From contig CAVVYJ010000002.1 in assembly GCA_963752495.1 (NCBI GenBank), forward strand, positions 806,001 to 870,000: a stretch of DNA of 64,000 bases. Direction: 5' to 3'. Positions 44,051 through 53,040 of the stretch are shown here, piece after piece. The notes beneath the pieces were generated by a model. That model was not told the origin of the DNA, searched no databases, and was given only the letters and a program-made list of their open reading frames with translations. How positions within the stretch are numbered: the stretch's first letter is position 1; each line of letters begins with the position of its first letter. The DNA is from CAVVYJ01 sp963752495. GTDB lineage: Bacteria; Pseudomonadota; Gammaproteobacteria; Burkholderiales; Methylophilaceae. The position numbers were made by a program, and so were the translations under genes.

Positions 44051-45556
44051 TTAGTGTTTGTCACCACCCAATTCAATGCTATAGCGCCAGAATTGGTCTT
44101 TTGCTTCAAAAATTACACTGGACTCTTCAGGGTCTCGGTTCCCAGCACGATATTGATGTACCGCGCCTTTATCTTCCGCCCAAGCTTTTACAATCGGGTC
44201 AACCAGTTTCCATTGAGCTTCCACTTCATCAATGTGCAGAAATTGTGACGGGTCGCCTTCCATCAGGTTGAGCAGCAGAGTTTCGTATGAGTCTACGCTG
44301 TCATCTTCTGCGATACGCTGGGCTAAATCCATGCTCATGGTGCGCGTTTTAATGTCTAAACTTGGTACTTTCGATTCAATTTCAAGCTTTAAGCATTCGC
44401 GCGGTTGAATATTAATAATCAGCCAGTTTTGATGCTGATTTTCGGTTAGCATCATCGGCGCTTTTTTAAAGCGGATTGACACCGCCGTGTTGCCTTCGTG
44501 CATACGTTTTGCGGTGCGCAAGTAGAACGGGACGCCTTTCCAGCGCTCATTATCAACCCAAAGTTTAACTGCGGCATAGGTTTCAGTATTGCTTGCGGAC
44601 ATGCCATCACGTTTAAGCTCTTCTAAGTAGCCAGGCACGTTTTCACCATGCCCATCCCCCACACACACACGGCCTGAGGCATATTGGGCGCGGAAAGCCT
44701 GTTTGTTGATGTTCTTTACATCTATCGGGCGGATGGATTGCAGTAGTTTGATTTTGGCTGCACGCACGTTTGCTGGTTTTAAATCATCCGGCTTTTCCAT
44801 AGCCACCATCGCCAATGTTTGCAACAAATGGCTTTGAAACATATCGCGTAAGGCACCAGTTGCATCATAGAACGTAGTACGTTCACCCACGCCGAGAATT
44901 TCATTGTTAGTGATTTGTACATGGTCGATATAGTCTTTGTTCCAAAATGCCTCAAAAATGCTGTTGGTAAAGCGGAAGAGCATGGCGTTTTGCACCGCAG
45001 CTTTGCCTTGGTAATGGTCAATACGGTAGATTTGGCTTTCTTTTAGGTGTTTAGTCAGCTTAACCTGCAAATCTTGTGCACTTGGCAAATCGGTACCAAA
45101 CGGTTTCTCAATCAGAACGCGCCGCCAATATTTGCTTTCATCCAGCAGGCCAACACCGGACAAACGCTCTACGACATCAGCAAAGTCGCTTGGGCGTACA
45201 CTTAAAAAATACGCCAAATTTTGCGGGAAAGTTTTTTCATTACCCAAAGTAGCAGCCATTTTCTTAAACGCATCCGGGTCGGTTGGGGGGTTGGCATGGT
45301 AGTAGTTACGCTCTAAAAACTGCGCAAATACATTTTGATCGTAGCCATCTTTGAATTTTGCGTCCATCATGCCTTTGATTTCAGCATGCCAAGCTTCACG
45401 GCTCATTTCACCGCGGCCAACCGACAAGATTTTCATATCATCATGCAGGCGGCCAAGTTTGTGTAGCTTAAATAAACCTGGCATCAGTTTAACGCGAGAT
45501 AAATTACCGCTCGCGCCAAACAATACGAGGGTACAGGGATCAATTTTTTTAGTCAT
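44051..45556 (-). CDS. zwf: Glucose-6-phosphate 1-dehydrogenase
   Basis: This 501-residue enzyme oxidises glucose-6-phosphate to 6-phosphogluconolactone. In ribulose-monophosphate methylotrophs it drives the oxidative cycle that burns formaldehyde to CO2. The nucleotide loop is GASGNLSRVKL, the substrate region has IEKPFGTD, and the active-site motif reads RIDHYQGKAAVQN. The usual form is RIDHYLGKE, so Leu and Glu are replaced by Gln and Ala, while His and Lys are kept. It is divergent from pgl with 85 bases between them, which allows joint control. Confidence 0.95.
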   Translation of the reverse strand: MTKKIDPCTLVLFGASGNLSRVKLMPGLFKLHKLGRLHDDMKILSVGRGEMSREAWHAEIKGMMDAKFKDGYDQNVFAQFLERNYYHANPPTDPDAFKKMAATLGNEKTFPQNLAYFLSVRPSDFADVVERLSGVGLLDESKYWRRVLIEKPFGTDLPSAQDLQVKLTKHLKESQIYRIDHYQGKAAVQNAMLFRFTNSIFEAFWNKDYIDHVQITNNEILGVGERTTFYDATGALRDMFQSHLLQTLAMVAMEKPDDLKPANVRAAKIKLLQSIRPIDVKNINKQAFRAQYASGRVCVGDGHGENVPGYLEELKRDGMSASNTETYAAVKLWVDNERWKGVPFYLRTAKRMHEGNTAVSIRFKKAPMMLTENQHQNWLIINIQPRECLKLEIESKVPSLDIKTRTMSMDLAQRIAEDDSVDSYETLLLNLMEGDPSQFLHIDEVEAQWKLVDPIVKAWAEDKGAVHQYRAGNRDPEESSVIFEAKDQFWRYSIELGGDKH

Positions 45557-45641
45557 TTTTCAGCCGATAATCATATGATAACAAGTATAATTATAACAAA
45601 TGCAGTCGCATCACTTCACACAATATTTATAGGTTTTTTGA

Positions 45642-46328
45642 ATGACACAGCAACAAGCAACGCGTTGGCACAGTTTTAATTCCCAGCAAGAAATTAATCA
45701 GGCAGCAGTAAGCCGCATCTTAGCGGCGGCAAAAGCGGCCATAGAGCATCGTGGCTGCTTCTTAATTGTGCTGGCAGGCGGTAGCACGCCCAAGGCTATT
45801 TATAAAATGCTTAGTCAGCAACAAGCCGATTGGGCGAATTGGCATGTTTTTATTAATGATGACCGTTGTTTGCCGCCAGACCATGAAGAGCGTAACAGCA
45901 AGATGGTGGCTGAGGCTTGGCTCAACCACGTGCCCGTGCCACAAGCCAATATCTACAACATTCCCGCTGAGCTTGGTCCGGTAGAAGGTGCTAAAAAGTA
46001 TGCTGAGATGATTAAAAATATAGGTATATTCGACTTGGTGCTGTTTGGTTTGGGCGAAGATGGTCATACTGCCAGCTTGTTTCCAGACCACGCGATAGAT
46101 AATAGTGCGGACGTAGTGCCGGTATTTGATGCACCCAAACCGCCAGCAGAGCGCATTACCATGAGCCAAAATCGCCTGAATGACACGCACGAGGCTATAT
46201 TTTTGGTAACTGGTGCTGGTAAGCAAGAGGCGGTAGATAATTGGCGTAAGGGCGTTGCAATTCCTGCTGCGCTTATTATGCCAAAATATGGCGTGGATGT
46301 TTATTGTTTTGGGGTTAATCTGGCTTAA
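45642..46328 (+). CDS. pgl: 6-phosphogluconolactonase
   Basis: Pgl hydrolyses 6-phosphogluconolactone, the product of the divergent zwf gene. The 228-residue protein is of the DevB/NagB-like type, with LAGGSTPKAIYKML, the FINDDRCLPPDHEERNS segment and DLVLFGLGEDGHTASLFP containing the catalytic His region. Length and frame are normal. A DUF2788 gene follows 28 bases downstream on the same strand. Confidence 0.95.
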   Translation: MTQQQATRWHSFNSQQEINQAAVSRILAAAKAAIEHRGCFLIVLAGGSTPKAIYKMLSQQQADWANWHVFINDDRCLPPDHEERNSKMVAEAWLNHVPVPQANIYNIPAELGPVEGAKKYAEMIKNIGIFDLVLFGLGEDGHTASLFPDHAIDNSADVVPVFDAPKPPAERITMSQNRLNDTHEAIFLVTGAGKQEAVDNWRKGVAIPAALIMPKYGVDVYCFGVNLA

Positions 46329-46356
46329 TTTAAGCCTGAAACTAGAGGAGCTAAAA

Positions 46357-46581
46357 GTGAAAGGTACTGTATTTGGTTTAACAGAGCAGCAACTTACTGA
46401 TATCACCATGACTTATGGAGTACCGGCATTTATACTCTTTATGCTGTTTATCATCGGCCATCTTGCATGGGAATCCAAAGCGGGAAAATTTGGTACTTTC
46501 GTACTATTTTTAGGTTTGGCTGTGGGCATGCTGGGTTTCGGCATGAAGTACATCATTCAGGCGTTAATCGGCATTAAATAG
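46357..46581 (+). CDS. DUF2788 small membrane protein
   Basis: This 74-residue protein has two membrane helices (about residues 20-38 and 50-70) around the conserved ESKAGKFGTFVLFLGLAVGMLGF segment of DUF2788. A GTG start is chosen because an AGAGGAG Shine-Dalgarno sequence lies seven bases upstream; the longer in-frame ORF would run into the end of pgl. Function is unknown. The last 18 bases overlap the convergent apbC gene. Confidence 0.75.
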   Translation: MKGTVFGLTEQQLTDITMTYGVPAFILFMLFIIGHLAWESKAGKFGTFVLFLGLAVGMLGFGMKYIIQALIGIK

Positions 46582-47674
46582 CGCTAGGTGTTCTGAATCA
46601 CAATATTCGGAAATTTGCTGCTGTGATCTAATCCTGGCATTGGCGATTTTAATCGCCGCTTTGCGCGCGATTTCTTTGTAAATATTGGCGATTTTTGAAT
46701 CAGGTTCAGCAATTACGGTAGGTTTTCCGCTATCAGCCTGTTCGCGGATTTTAATATCGAGCGGCAAGACTTCCCAGCAAATCGACGTTGTAGTCTTTAC
46801 ACATCAATGCGCCGCCACCTGCGCCAAATATATGTTCTTCATGGCCGCATTGGCTACAAATATGCGTGCTCATGTTTTCGACAATTCCTAAAATCGGAAT
46901 GCCGACTTTCTCGAACATTTTTAAGCCTTTGCGCGCATCCAGTAAGGCAATATCTTGCGGCGTGGTGACAATCACTGCGCCAGTCACAGGTATTTTTTGC
47001 GCTAATGTGAGCTGAATATCTCCCGTGCCAGGTGGTAAATCAATCACTAAATAATCTAAATCACGCCATTTCGTGTCGCGTAACAATTGCTCTAAAGCGC
47101 CCGTTACCATTGGGCCACGCCATACCATCGGTGTGTCGGTATCGACCAAAAAGCCGATACTCATGGCTTGTATGCCATGCGCCACCATAGGCTCCATGCT
47201 TTTACCATCCATGCTTTCTGGGCGGCCGCTAATTCCCAACATTTGTGGCTGGCTTGGACCGTAGATATCTGCATCCAGCAAACCAACCGTTGCACCTTCT
47301 GCCGCTAGAGCCAAAGCCAAGTTAACGGATGTGGTAGATTTACCAACGCCGCCTTTGCCCGATGCGACTGCAATCACGTTTTTAACGTTAGGCAACAGGT
47401 TTACGCCTTGCTGCGCCTTGTGTGCTGCGATACGGCTGCCGATATTTACCGTTACCTTGCCAATGCCGGAAACACCTTGCAAGCCGCTTTCTACCAGCGC
47501 TTTTACGCTATCCATTACCGAGTTAGCAGGATAGCCCAGCGCAATATCTACGCTCACATCGCTACCATTGATTTGAATGTTCTTGGCGGATTTTGATGTC
47601 ACAAAATCACGCCCGGTATTCGGGTCAATCAAATTTTTTAACGCAGTTTGGATGGTTTCTTGGCTAATCGTCAT
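46564..47674 (-). CDS. apbC: Iron-sulfur carrier protein ApbC/Mrp, one insertion
   Basis: This is a P-loop ATPase of the Mrp family of about 370 residues that carries and hands over Fe-S clusters. An N-terminal DUF59-like domain (about 1-85) precedes the ATPase domain with the deviant Walker A AVASGKGGVGKSTTS, LLDADIYGPSQPQMLG, and the cluster-binding CSQCG. Near 46766 one extra base interrupts the frame after VDLLGS; the natural sequence LPLDIKIREQADSGKPTV follows in another frame. It is divergent from metG, a common proteobacterial arrangement. Confidence 0.93.
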
Positions 47675-47732
47675 ATTGGTAACAATGCAAATAAAACGCC
47701 ATTTTAGCAGGCTGATTTGTTAAAATGCGCGT

Positions 47733-49815
47733 ATGACAAAAAAGATACTTGTAACTTCCGCACTCCCTTACGCCAACGGCAGCATTCACCTCGGCCATTT
47801 GGTGGAATATATTCAAACGGATATTTGGGTGCGTTTTCAAAAAATGCAGGGGCACACCGTGCATTATGTGTGCGCCGATGATACGCATGGCACGCCGATT
47901 ATGCTGCGTGCAGAAAAAGAGGGTATCACGCCAGAAGCCTTGATTGAAGCGGTGCACAAGGAACATAGCGCAGATTTTAAAGAGTTCTTGGTGGAGTTTG
48001 ATAATTATTATTCGACCAATTCTGAAGAGAATAAAGTAGCTTTCGCAAGGCATTTATAAAAAGCTGAAAGCCAACGGAAAAATCGCGACCAAAACAATAG
48101 AACAGTTTTACGACCCCGTCAAAAACATGTTTTTGCCGGACCGCTTTATTAAAGGCGAATGCCCGAAATGCCACGCCAAAGACCAATATGGTGATAGTGC
48201 GAAGTATGCGGCGCGACCTATAACCCAACTGAGCTGATTAACGCGTATTCCGCGGTTTCTGGCGCTGCACCAGTGCGCAAAGAAACCGAGCATTACTTTT
48301 TTAAACTTTAGCGAATGTGAAGATTTTTTAAAAGACATGGACACGTTCAGGAACCTTACAAGGCGAAGCCGCCAACAAAATGGGCGAATGGTTTGAAAAT
48401 GGCCTGAACGATTGGGATATTTCGCGCGATGCGCCATATTTTGGCTTTGAGATTCCCGATGCGCCAGGCAAGTATTTTTATGTGTGGCTAGATGCGCCGA
48501 TTGGCTACATGGCGAGCTTTAAAAACTTGTGCGAGAAAAAAGGGCTGGAATTTCGACGAATATTGGGCAAAAGGACAGCAAAACTGAGCTTTACCATTTT
48601 ATTGGCAAAGATATTTTGTATTTTCATGCGTTATTTTGGCCTGCAACGCTTGAATATAGTGGCTATCGCAAACCTACGCAGATTTTCGCACACGGTTTTT
48701 TAACCGTAAATGGCGAAAAAATGAGCAAATCGCGCGGCACGTTTATCACCGCGCGCAGCTATTTAGACCACATTAAAAATCCCGAATATTTGCGCTATTA
48801 CTACGCCGCTAAATTGAATAGCACGATGGAAGATATCGACTTGAATTTAGAAGATTTTGTCGCGCGCGTAAATAGTGATTTGGTGGGTAAGTACATCAAT
48901 ATTGCGAGCCGAACAGCAGGATTTATTACTAAGTATTTTGATGGGAAATTTTAGATAACTAGATCTAAGTATAGACATATGAAATAGCAAAGCTACCATT
49001 GATAGCTTTAGGTAGTGAAGATTGAATTGGCCGAATATTATCGAGGCTAGAGATTATGGAAGCGCATTTCGTGAAATTATGCGCGTTAACAGATTATGTT
49101 AACGAGTATGTTAATGAGATGGCACCATGGGTATTGGCTAAAGATCTAGCTCAACATCAGAATGGCTCTAAACTGCATGCTGTTTGTAGTGACGCGCTAA
49201 AAGCATTTAGAATTTTAAGTATTTATCTAAATCCAGTTTTACCTCAAATCAGCAGAAGAAGTGGCTAAGTTGTTTGGAGATACGGAGTTATTTTGGTAAT
49301 TACAAAATGTACACTTGGAAAGATTTGGATTTCGCACCAAAGCATGTTCTTGATTATTCTCACTTAATTACCCGTATCGACCCGAAAGCAATAGAAGCTA
49401 TGATAGAAGCAAATAAAGAGAATTTGACCGCTACAGCCAAGCAGCCGCGCCGATATTGCCTCCCAGCGATGCTGTTGCAGAGGCTGAATATATCAGCATT
49501 GATGACTTTGCCAAAGTAGATTTACGCATCGCCAAAATCGTCAATGCCGAGCATGTGGAAGGCGCAGAAAAGTTGCTAAAACTTACACTGGATATTGGCG
49601 AAGCACAGCCACGGCAAGTTTTCGCGGGGATTAAATCCGCTTACGACCCCGCACAACTTGTGGGACGTTTAACAGTGATGGTGGCAAATTTAGCGCCACG
49701 TAAAATGAAATTCGGAATGAGTGAAGGCATGGTGTTAGCCGCCAGTGATGAGAGTGGTGGCCCATTTATTTTAAGCCCAGATAGTGGCGCGCAAGCAGGC
49801 ATGCGTGTGAAGTAA
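47733..49815 (+). CDS. metG: Methionyl-tRNA synthetase, many frameshifts
   Basis: MetG charges tRNA-Met and is essential. Pieces in order are TSALPYANGSIHLGHLVEYIQTD (HIGH-type motif), the zinc-knuckle CPKCHAKDQYGD, GKYFYVWLDAPIGYMASF, HGFLTVNGEKMSKSRGTF (KMSKS motif), a helical anticodon-binding domain (REIM, TDYVNEYVNEMAPWVLAKD), and a C-terminal tRNA-binding domain from about 49480 (DFAKVDLRIAKIVNAEHVEGAEKLL). At least six indels separate these pieces, near 48045, 48205, 48310, 48550, 48955-49055 and 49250-49450. The part from 48956 to 49440 is more AT-rich than the flanks. With this gene's importance, sequence error is much more likely than loss of function. Confidence 0.9.
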
Positions 49816-49823
49816 GTTCCAAT

Positions 49824-49851
49824 AAAAAAGCCCCGCATGCGGGGCTTTTTT
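49824..49851. terminator. Bidirectional intrinsic terminator after metG
   Basis: GCCCCGCATGCGGGGC is a perfect palindrome flanked by six A on the left and six T on the right, so it can terminate on both strands. It lies between metG and the convergent helix-hairpin-helix gene. Confidence 0.88.
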
Positions 49852-49867
49852 AATGTTAAAACTAAAC

Positions 49868-50572
49868 TTATTTCTTTTCAGCAGCCTTTTTCTTGTCAGC
49901 TTTAGCTTTCTTTTCAGCAGCTTTTTTCTTGTCTGCGGCTTCTTTTTTCTCTGCTTTTTTAGCATCAGCTGCAGCTTTTTTGTCTGCCTTGTCATCTTTC
50001 TTGTCCGCTTTACTGTCTTTCTTATCGGCCTTAGCGGATTTTTTGTCTGCTTTTTCGTCTTTTTTCTCAGACTTCATTTCTTTTTTATCTTCTTTGGAAG
50101 ATTTTTTATCTGCTTTTTCATCTTTCTTGTCAGCCTTATTTCTTTTTTCTCTTCTTTAGCTTCTTTTTTAGGTTTGTCAGCTTTCACTTCTTTGCTGTCA
50201 GCTGTTTTGCCACTTGCAGCAGCTTTTTCGCTACCAACCGATTTTGTTTCTTTCTCTTTTTTCGTTTCTTTTTCTTTTGCAGGTTTTGCATCAGAAGCTG
50301 GCGCAACAACCGTTGTTCTGCCGCTTACAGAAACATCTTTACGCACATTTTGCAACGTAACTGGACCTACACCATCCACTTTTTCAAGTTCGTCAACAGA
50401 TTTAAAGCCACCATTTTTTTTGCGGTAGTCAATAATCGCCGCCGCCTCTAACTGGGCCAATGCCGTCTAATGATTCAAGCTCAGCTTGTGTCGCAGTATT
50501 TAAGTTAACTGCAGCAAATGCACTGATGCTGAATGCAAGTGAGGCCAGTAAAGCGATGAGTAGTTTTTTCAT
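49868..50572 (-). CDS. Exported helix-hairpin-helix (ComEA-like) protein with a long lysine-rich tail, two frameshifts
   Basis: The protein has about 234 residues when reconstructed. A signal peptide (MKKLLIALLASLAFSISAFA) leads into VNLNTATQAELESLDGIGP, the first helix-hairpin-helix, then DYRKKNGGFKSVDELEKVDGVGP, the second. These are the DNA-binding repeats of ComEA, the periplasmic DNA receptor in natural transformation. The remaining 150 or so residues are almost only Lys, Ala, Asp, Glu and Ser in KADKK-type repeats, like bacterial histone H1 tails. Frameshifts lie near 50455 and 50140; the composition continues across both. It shares a strand with pyrF, 83 bases downstream of its stop. 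A DNA uptake or DNA-binding role in the periplasm is inferred. Confidence 0.75.
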
Positions 50573-50655
50573 TTATTTCTCCCTAGGATAGTTTTTAATT
50601 AACAACGTGATGCATAAACGCTAGTGTACTGATTTGGTTGACCAGTGCCTAGTAA

Positions 50656-51354
50656 TCAAGCGCAAGATTGAATTTCCTGCACAATGGCTTCTAAAACCTT
50701 AATTGGATTTTCCGCCTGCGTGATTGGGCGGCCAACGACCAAATAACTAGCCCCCATCATAATTGCCTGAGCTGGCGTAAGCACGCGACTTTGATCATCT
50801 AAGCTGGCCGTGGCAGGGCGTATGCCTGGGGTTACCAGAAGAAAATCATTTTTTAAATGTTGCTTTAATAACGCGGCTTCTTGTGCAGAGCAAACTACAC
50901 CATGCAATCCGGCTTGCTGCGTAAGTTTTGCGAGTTTCAATACTTGGTTTTCTACACTGTTTTCAATGCCAATTTCGTTCAAATCCGCTTGATTCATGCT
51001 GGTGAGCACGGTGACTGCGATTAAATAAGGCTGATGTCGGCTTTTGTTTACGCCTTCCAACGCAGCCTGCATCATGGTGCTGCCACCGCAGGCATGCACG
51101 TTGAGCATCCAAACGCCTAAATTGGCGGCAGCTTCACAGGCTTTTTTAACGGTGTTGGGGATGTCGTGAAATTTTAAATCGAGAAAAACCTTAAAGTTTT
51201 TGGCTACAAGCTGCTCAACCAATTGCGGGCCAGCCGCAGTAAAAAGCTCTTTACCAATTTTGAGTTTGCACAAGTCTGGGTTGAGTTGATTGACAAGTTT
51301 TAGCGCAGATTGCGCCTCGGCGTAGTCAAGTGCGACAATTACTTTTGAATCCAT
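50656..51354 (-). CDS. pyrF: Orotidine 5'-phosphate decarboxylase
   Basis: PyrF makes UMP from OMP. The 232-residue protein has the N-terminal strand KVIVALDYAEAQSAL, the catalytic DLKFHDIPNTVKKA (Asp and Lys of the charged tetrad) and the phosphate loop TPGIRPATASLDDQSRV, then GASYLVVGRPI. The frame is intact. It starts 11 bases after lapB, the usual rpsA-ihfB-lapAB-pyrF order. Confidence 0.97.
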   Translation of the reverse strand: MDSKVIVALDYAEAQSALKLVNQLNPDLCKLKIGKELFTAAGPQLVEQLVAKNFKVFLDLKFHDIPNTVKKACEAAANLGVWMLNVHACGGSTMMQAALEGVNKSRHQPYLIAVTVLTSMNQADLNEIGIENSVENQVLKLAKLTQQAGLHGVVCSAQEAALLKQHLKNDFLLVTPGIRPATASLDDQSRVLTPAQAIMMGASYLVVGRPITQAENPIKVLEAIVQEIQSCA

Positions 51355-51365
51355 CTGTTTTTGCT

Positions 51366-52568
51366 CTATTTTTTCACAGTCATTTCGCGGGAAATGGCCT
51401 CAGTTGGTTCCGCAGGGAGTGATTCCCAAGCATTGCATGCAGGACATTGCCAATGGTATTGTTTAGCCCGAAAGCCACACTGGTTGCAGTGATACGCAGA
51501 GCGATTGCCAATGGCGTTACGCACCGTTTGTTGCATCAGCTGGATATCCTGGGTGTTTGCGCTCTTACTTTTGCTATCAGCCATTGCGCGCGCTTGCAAT
51601 AATTGGTCAAGTGTTTGCAGGCTGGGTTTGCGTATGAGTTCGTTTCTAGCGAGTTTTGAGGCTTCATCAGCGCCATTTTCTGCTAAAGTTGCTTCATACA
51701 AAACCGTCATGAGGGATGGCAACTTGTAGGTGTCTAAATAGGTATTTAGTTGCGCCATACCTTCTTTTAGTTTGCCGTTGGCAGCGTAACTTTTTAACAT
51801 TTTACCTGCTACTAGACCCAAGTATTCTGGTTGCTGAAACTCAATGCGCTTCCAGTGCGATATTGCAGCTGAGTGGCTTCCTGACTGAACTTCCAAGTCA
51901 CCGAGCAGCACATTGGCACGCACACAGTTTTTGTTCGCATCTAATGCTTTGGCTAGCTGAATTCTCGCTTCGTCAGGTTGTTGATTAATGATAGCGTTCA
52001 TGGCGATTTCACAATAATATTGTGCGATTTCTTTTCTAAAAGGAACGCCAGATAATCGTTCCAGCTCAGTGGCGGTTTCAATGGCTTGCGCCCACTCACG
52101 CTCGCGTACATAAATTTCCAGCAGGGCACGTAGCGCAGGCTGACGATAGCGACTGTCATCTAGTGCCTTAAAGAGTTCTTCAGCACGGTCAAAAAGCCCA
52201 GCTTTTAGATAATCTTGTGCAAGTTCCGCTTTTACTGCATTTTTTTGATTTGGCGTAAGTTCTTTTTTTTCGAGCAAATTTAAGTGCATGTTAATGGCGC
52301 GGTCTGTCTCGCCCGTGCGTCTGAATAAACTGCCTAGCGCAAAATGTAGTTCCAGAGAGTCCGTGTTGGCATGTATAGCTTCAGAAAACGCTTCCACAGC
52401 TTTATCGTGCTGGTCGCTAATAAGAAAGTTTAACCCTTTAAAATAGGCTGCAGGTAGCGCAGTGGATTCTGAGATGAGCTGTTTAATATCAACGCGCGCG
52501 GCTATCCAGCCCAATGTAAAAAAGAGCGGCAGTATAAGAAGCCACCAGTATTCAAATTCTATCGTCAT
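51366..52568 (-). CDS. lapB: Lipopolysaccharide assembly protein LapB
   Basis: LapB (YciM) controls lipopolysaccharide synthesis by regulating LpxC turnover. The 400-residue protein has an N-terminal membrane helix (about residues 7-23), a chain of tetratricopeptide repeats (about 40-340) and a C-terminal rubredoxin-like zinc site, CNQCGFRAKQYHWQCPACNAW. lapA, the small membrane protein gene that usually precedes it, is not found: only 141 bases separate it from ihfB, and these hold a terminator. Confidence 0.94.
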   Translation of the reverse strand: MTIEFEYWWLLILPLFFTLGWIAARVDIKQLISESTALPAAYFKGLNFLISDQHDKAVEAFSEAIHANTDSLELHFALGSLFRRTGETDRAINMHLNLLEKKELTPNQKNAVKAELAQDYLKAGLFDRAEELFKALDDSRYRQPALRALLEIYVREREWAQAIETATELERLSGVPFRKEIAQYYCEIAMNAIINQQPDEARIQLAKALDANKNCVRANVLLGDLEVQSGSHSAAISHWKRIEFQQPEYLGLVAGKMLKSYAANGKLKEGMAQLNTYLDTYKLPSLMTVLYEATLAENGADEASKLARNELIRKPSLQTLDQLLQARAMADSKSKSANTQDIQLMQQTVRNAIGNRSAYHCNQCGFRAKQYHWQCPACNAWESLPAEPTEAISREMTVKK

Positions 52569-52660
52569 GCTTTTATAATTTATCTGGCTTAATTTTTAAC
52601 GTTTGTTGCATTTTACCTAAGCAAGCTAGGTGTGGCTAATTATTCCGTATAAAAAGTACG

Positions 52661-52694
52661 AAAAAAAACGGCACAACAATTGCGCCGTTTTTTT
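52661..52694 (-). terminator. Intrinsic terminator after ihfB
   Basis: On the minus strand, AACGGCGCAA pairs with TTGTGCCGTT (one mismatch or wobble) around a short loop and is followed by eight T. Runs of A and T on both sides could allow it to work in either direction. It ends the rpsA-ihfB transcript before lapB. Confidence 0.75.
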
Positions 52695-52709
52695 AAGCCA
52701 TTAAAACAA

Positions 52710-52994
52710 CTAGCTGGCAGAATCAACACGATCACGTAACTCTTTACCCGCTTTAAAATGCGGTACGTGTTTTGCAGGTACCTGCACTTTGCTACCTGTC
52801 TTAGGGTTGCGACCTAAACGTGGCGGACGGTAATTTAGACTAAAACTACCAAACCCCCTAATTTCGATACGCTCGCCTGTTGCTAAGTTATCTGTCATTG
52901 CATCTAAAATCGCTTTCACAGAGAGCTCTGCATCCTTAACAACGAGTTGCGGAAAACGTTCCGCGAGTAAGTTGATTAATTCAGATTTTGTCAT
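52710..52994 (-). CDS. ihfB: Integration host factor subunit beta
   Basis: This 94-residue DNA-bending protein has the HU/IHF fold. MTKSELINLLAERFPQL begins the beta subunit, and the DNA-binding signature is IEIRGFGSFSLNYRPPRLGRNPKTGSKVQVPAKHVPHFKAGKELR. IHF bends DNA by about 160 degrees at WATCAANNNNTTR sites, and a perfect site lies at 35758-35770 in this window. It follows rpsA by 46 bases, as in most proteobacteria. Confidence 0.97.
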   Translation of the reverse strand: MTKSELINLLAERFPQLVVKDAELSVKAILDAMTDNLATGERIEIRGFGSFSLNYRPPRLGRNPKTGSKVQVPAKHVPHFKAGKELRDRVDSAS

Positions 52995-53040
52995 GGCTAT
53001 AATTGCCTATCTTTATAATTGACGATTAATTTACTAAAAA

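Noticed and set aside
49853..50428. Long plus-strand ORFs rich in Phe, Ser and Leu that look like a membrane protein
   Set aside because: They are the complement of the lysine-rich repeat tract of the minus-strand helix-hairpin-helix gene. AAA and AAG codons read backwards give TTT and CTT. The minus strand has a signal peptide, HhH motifs and a Shine-Dalgarno sequence.
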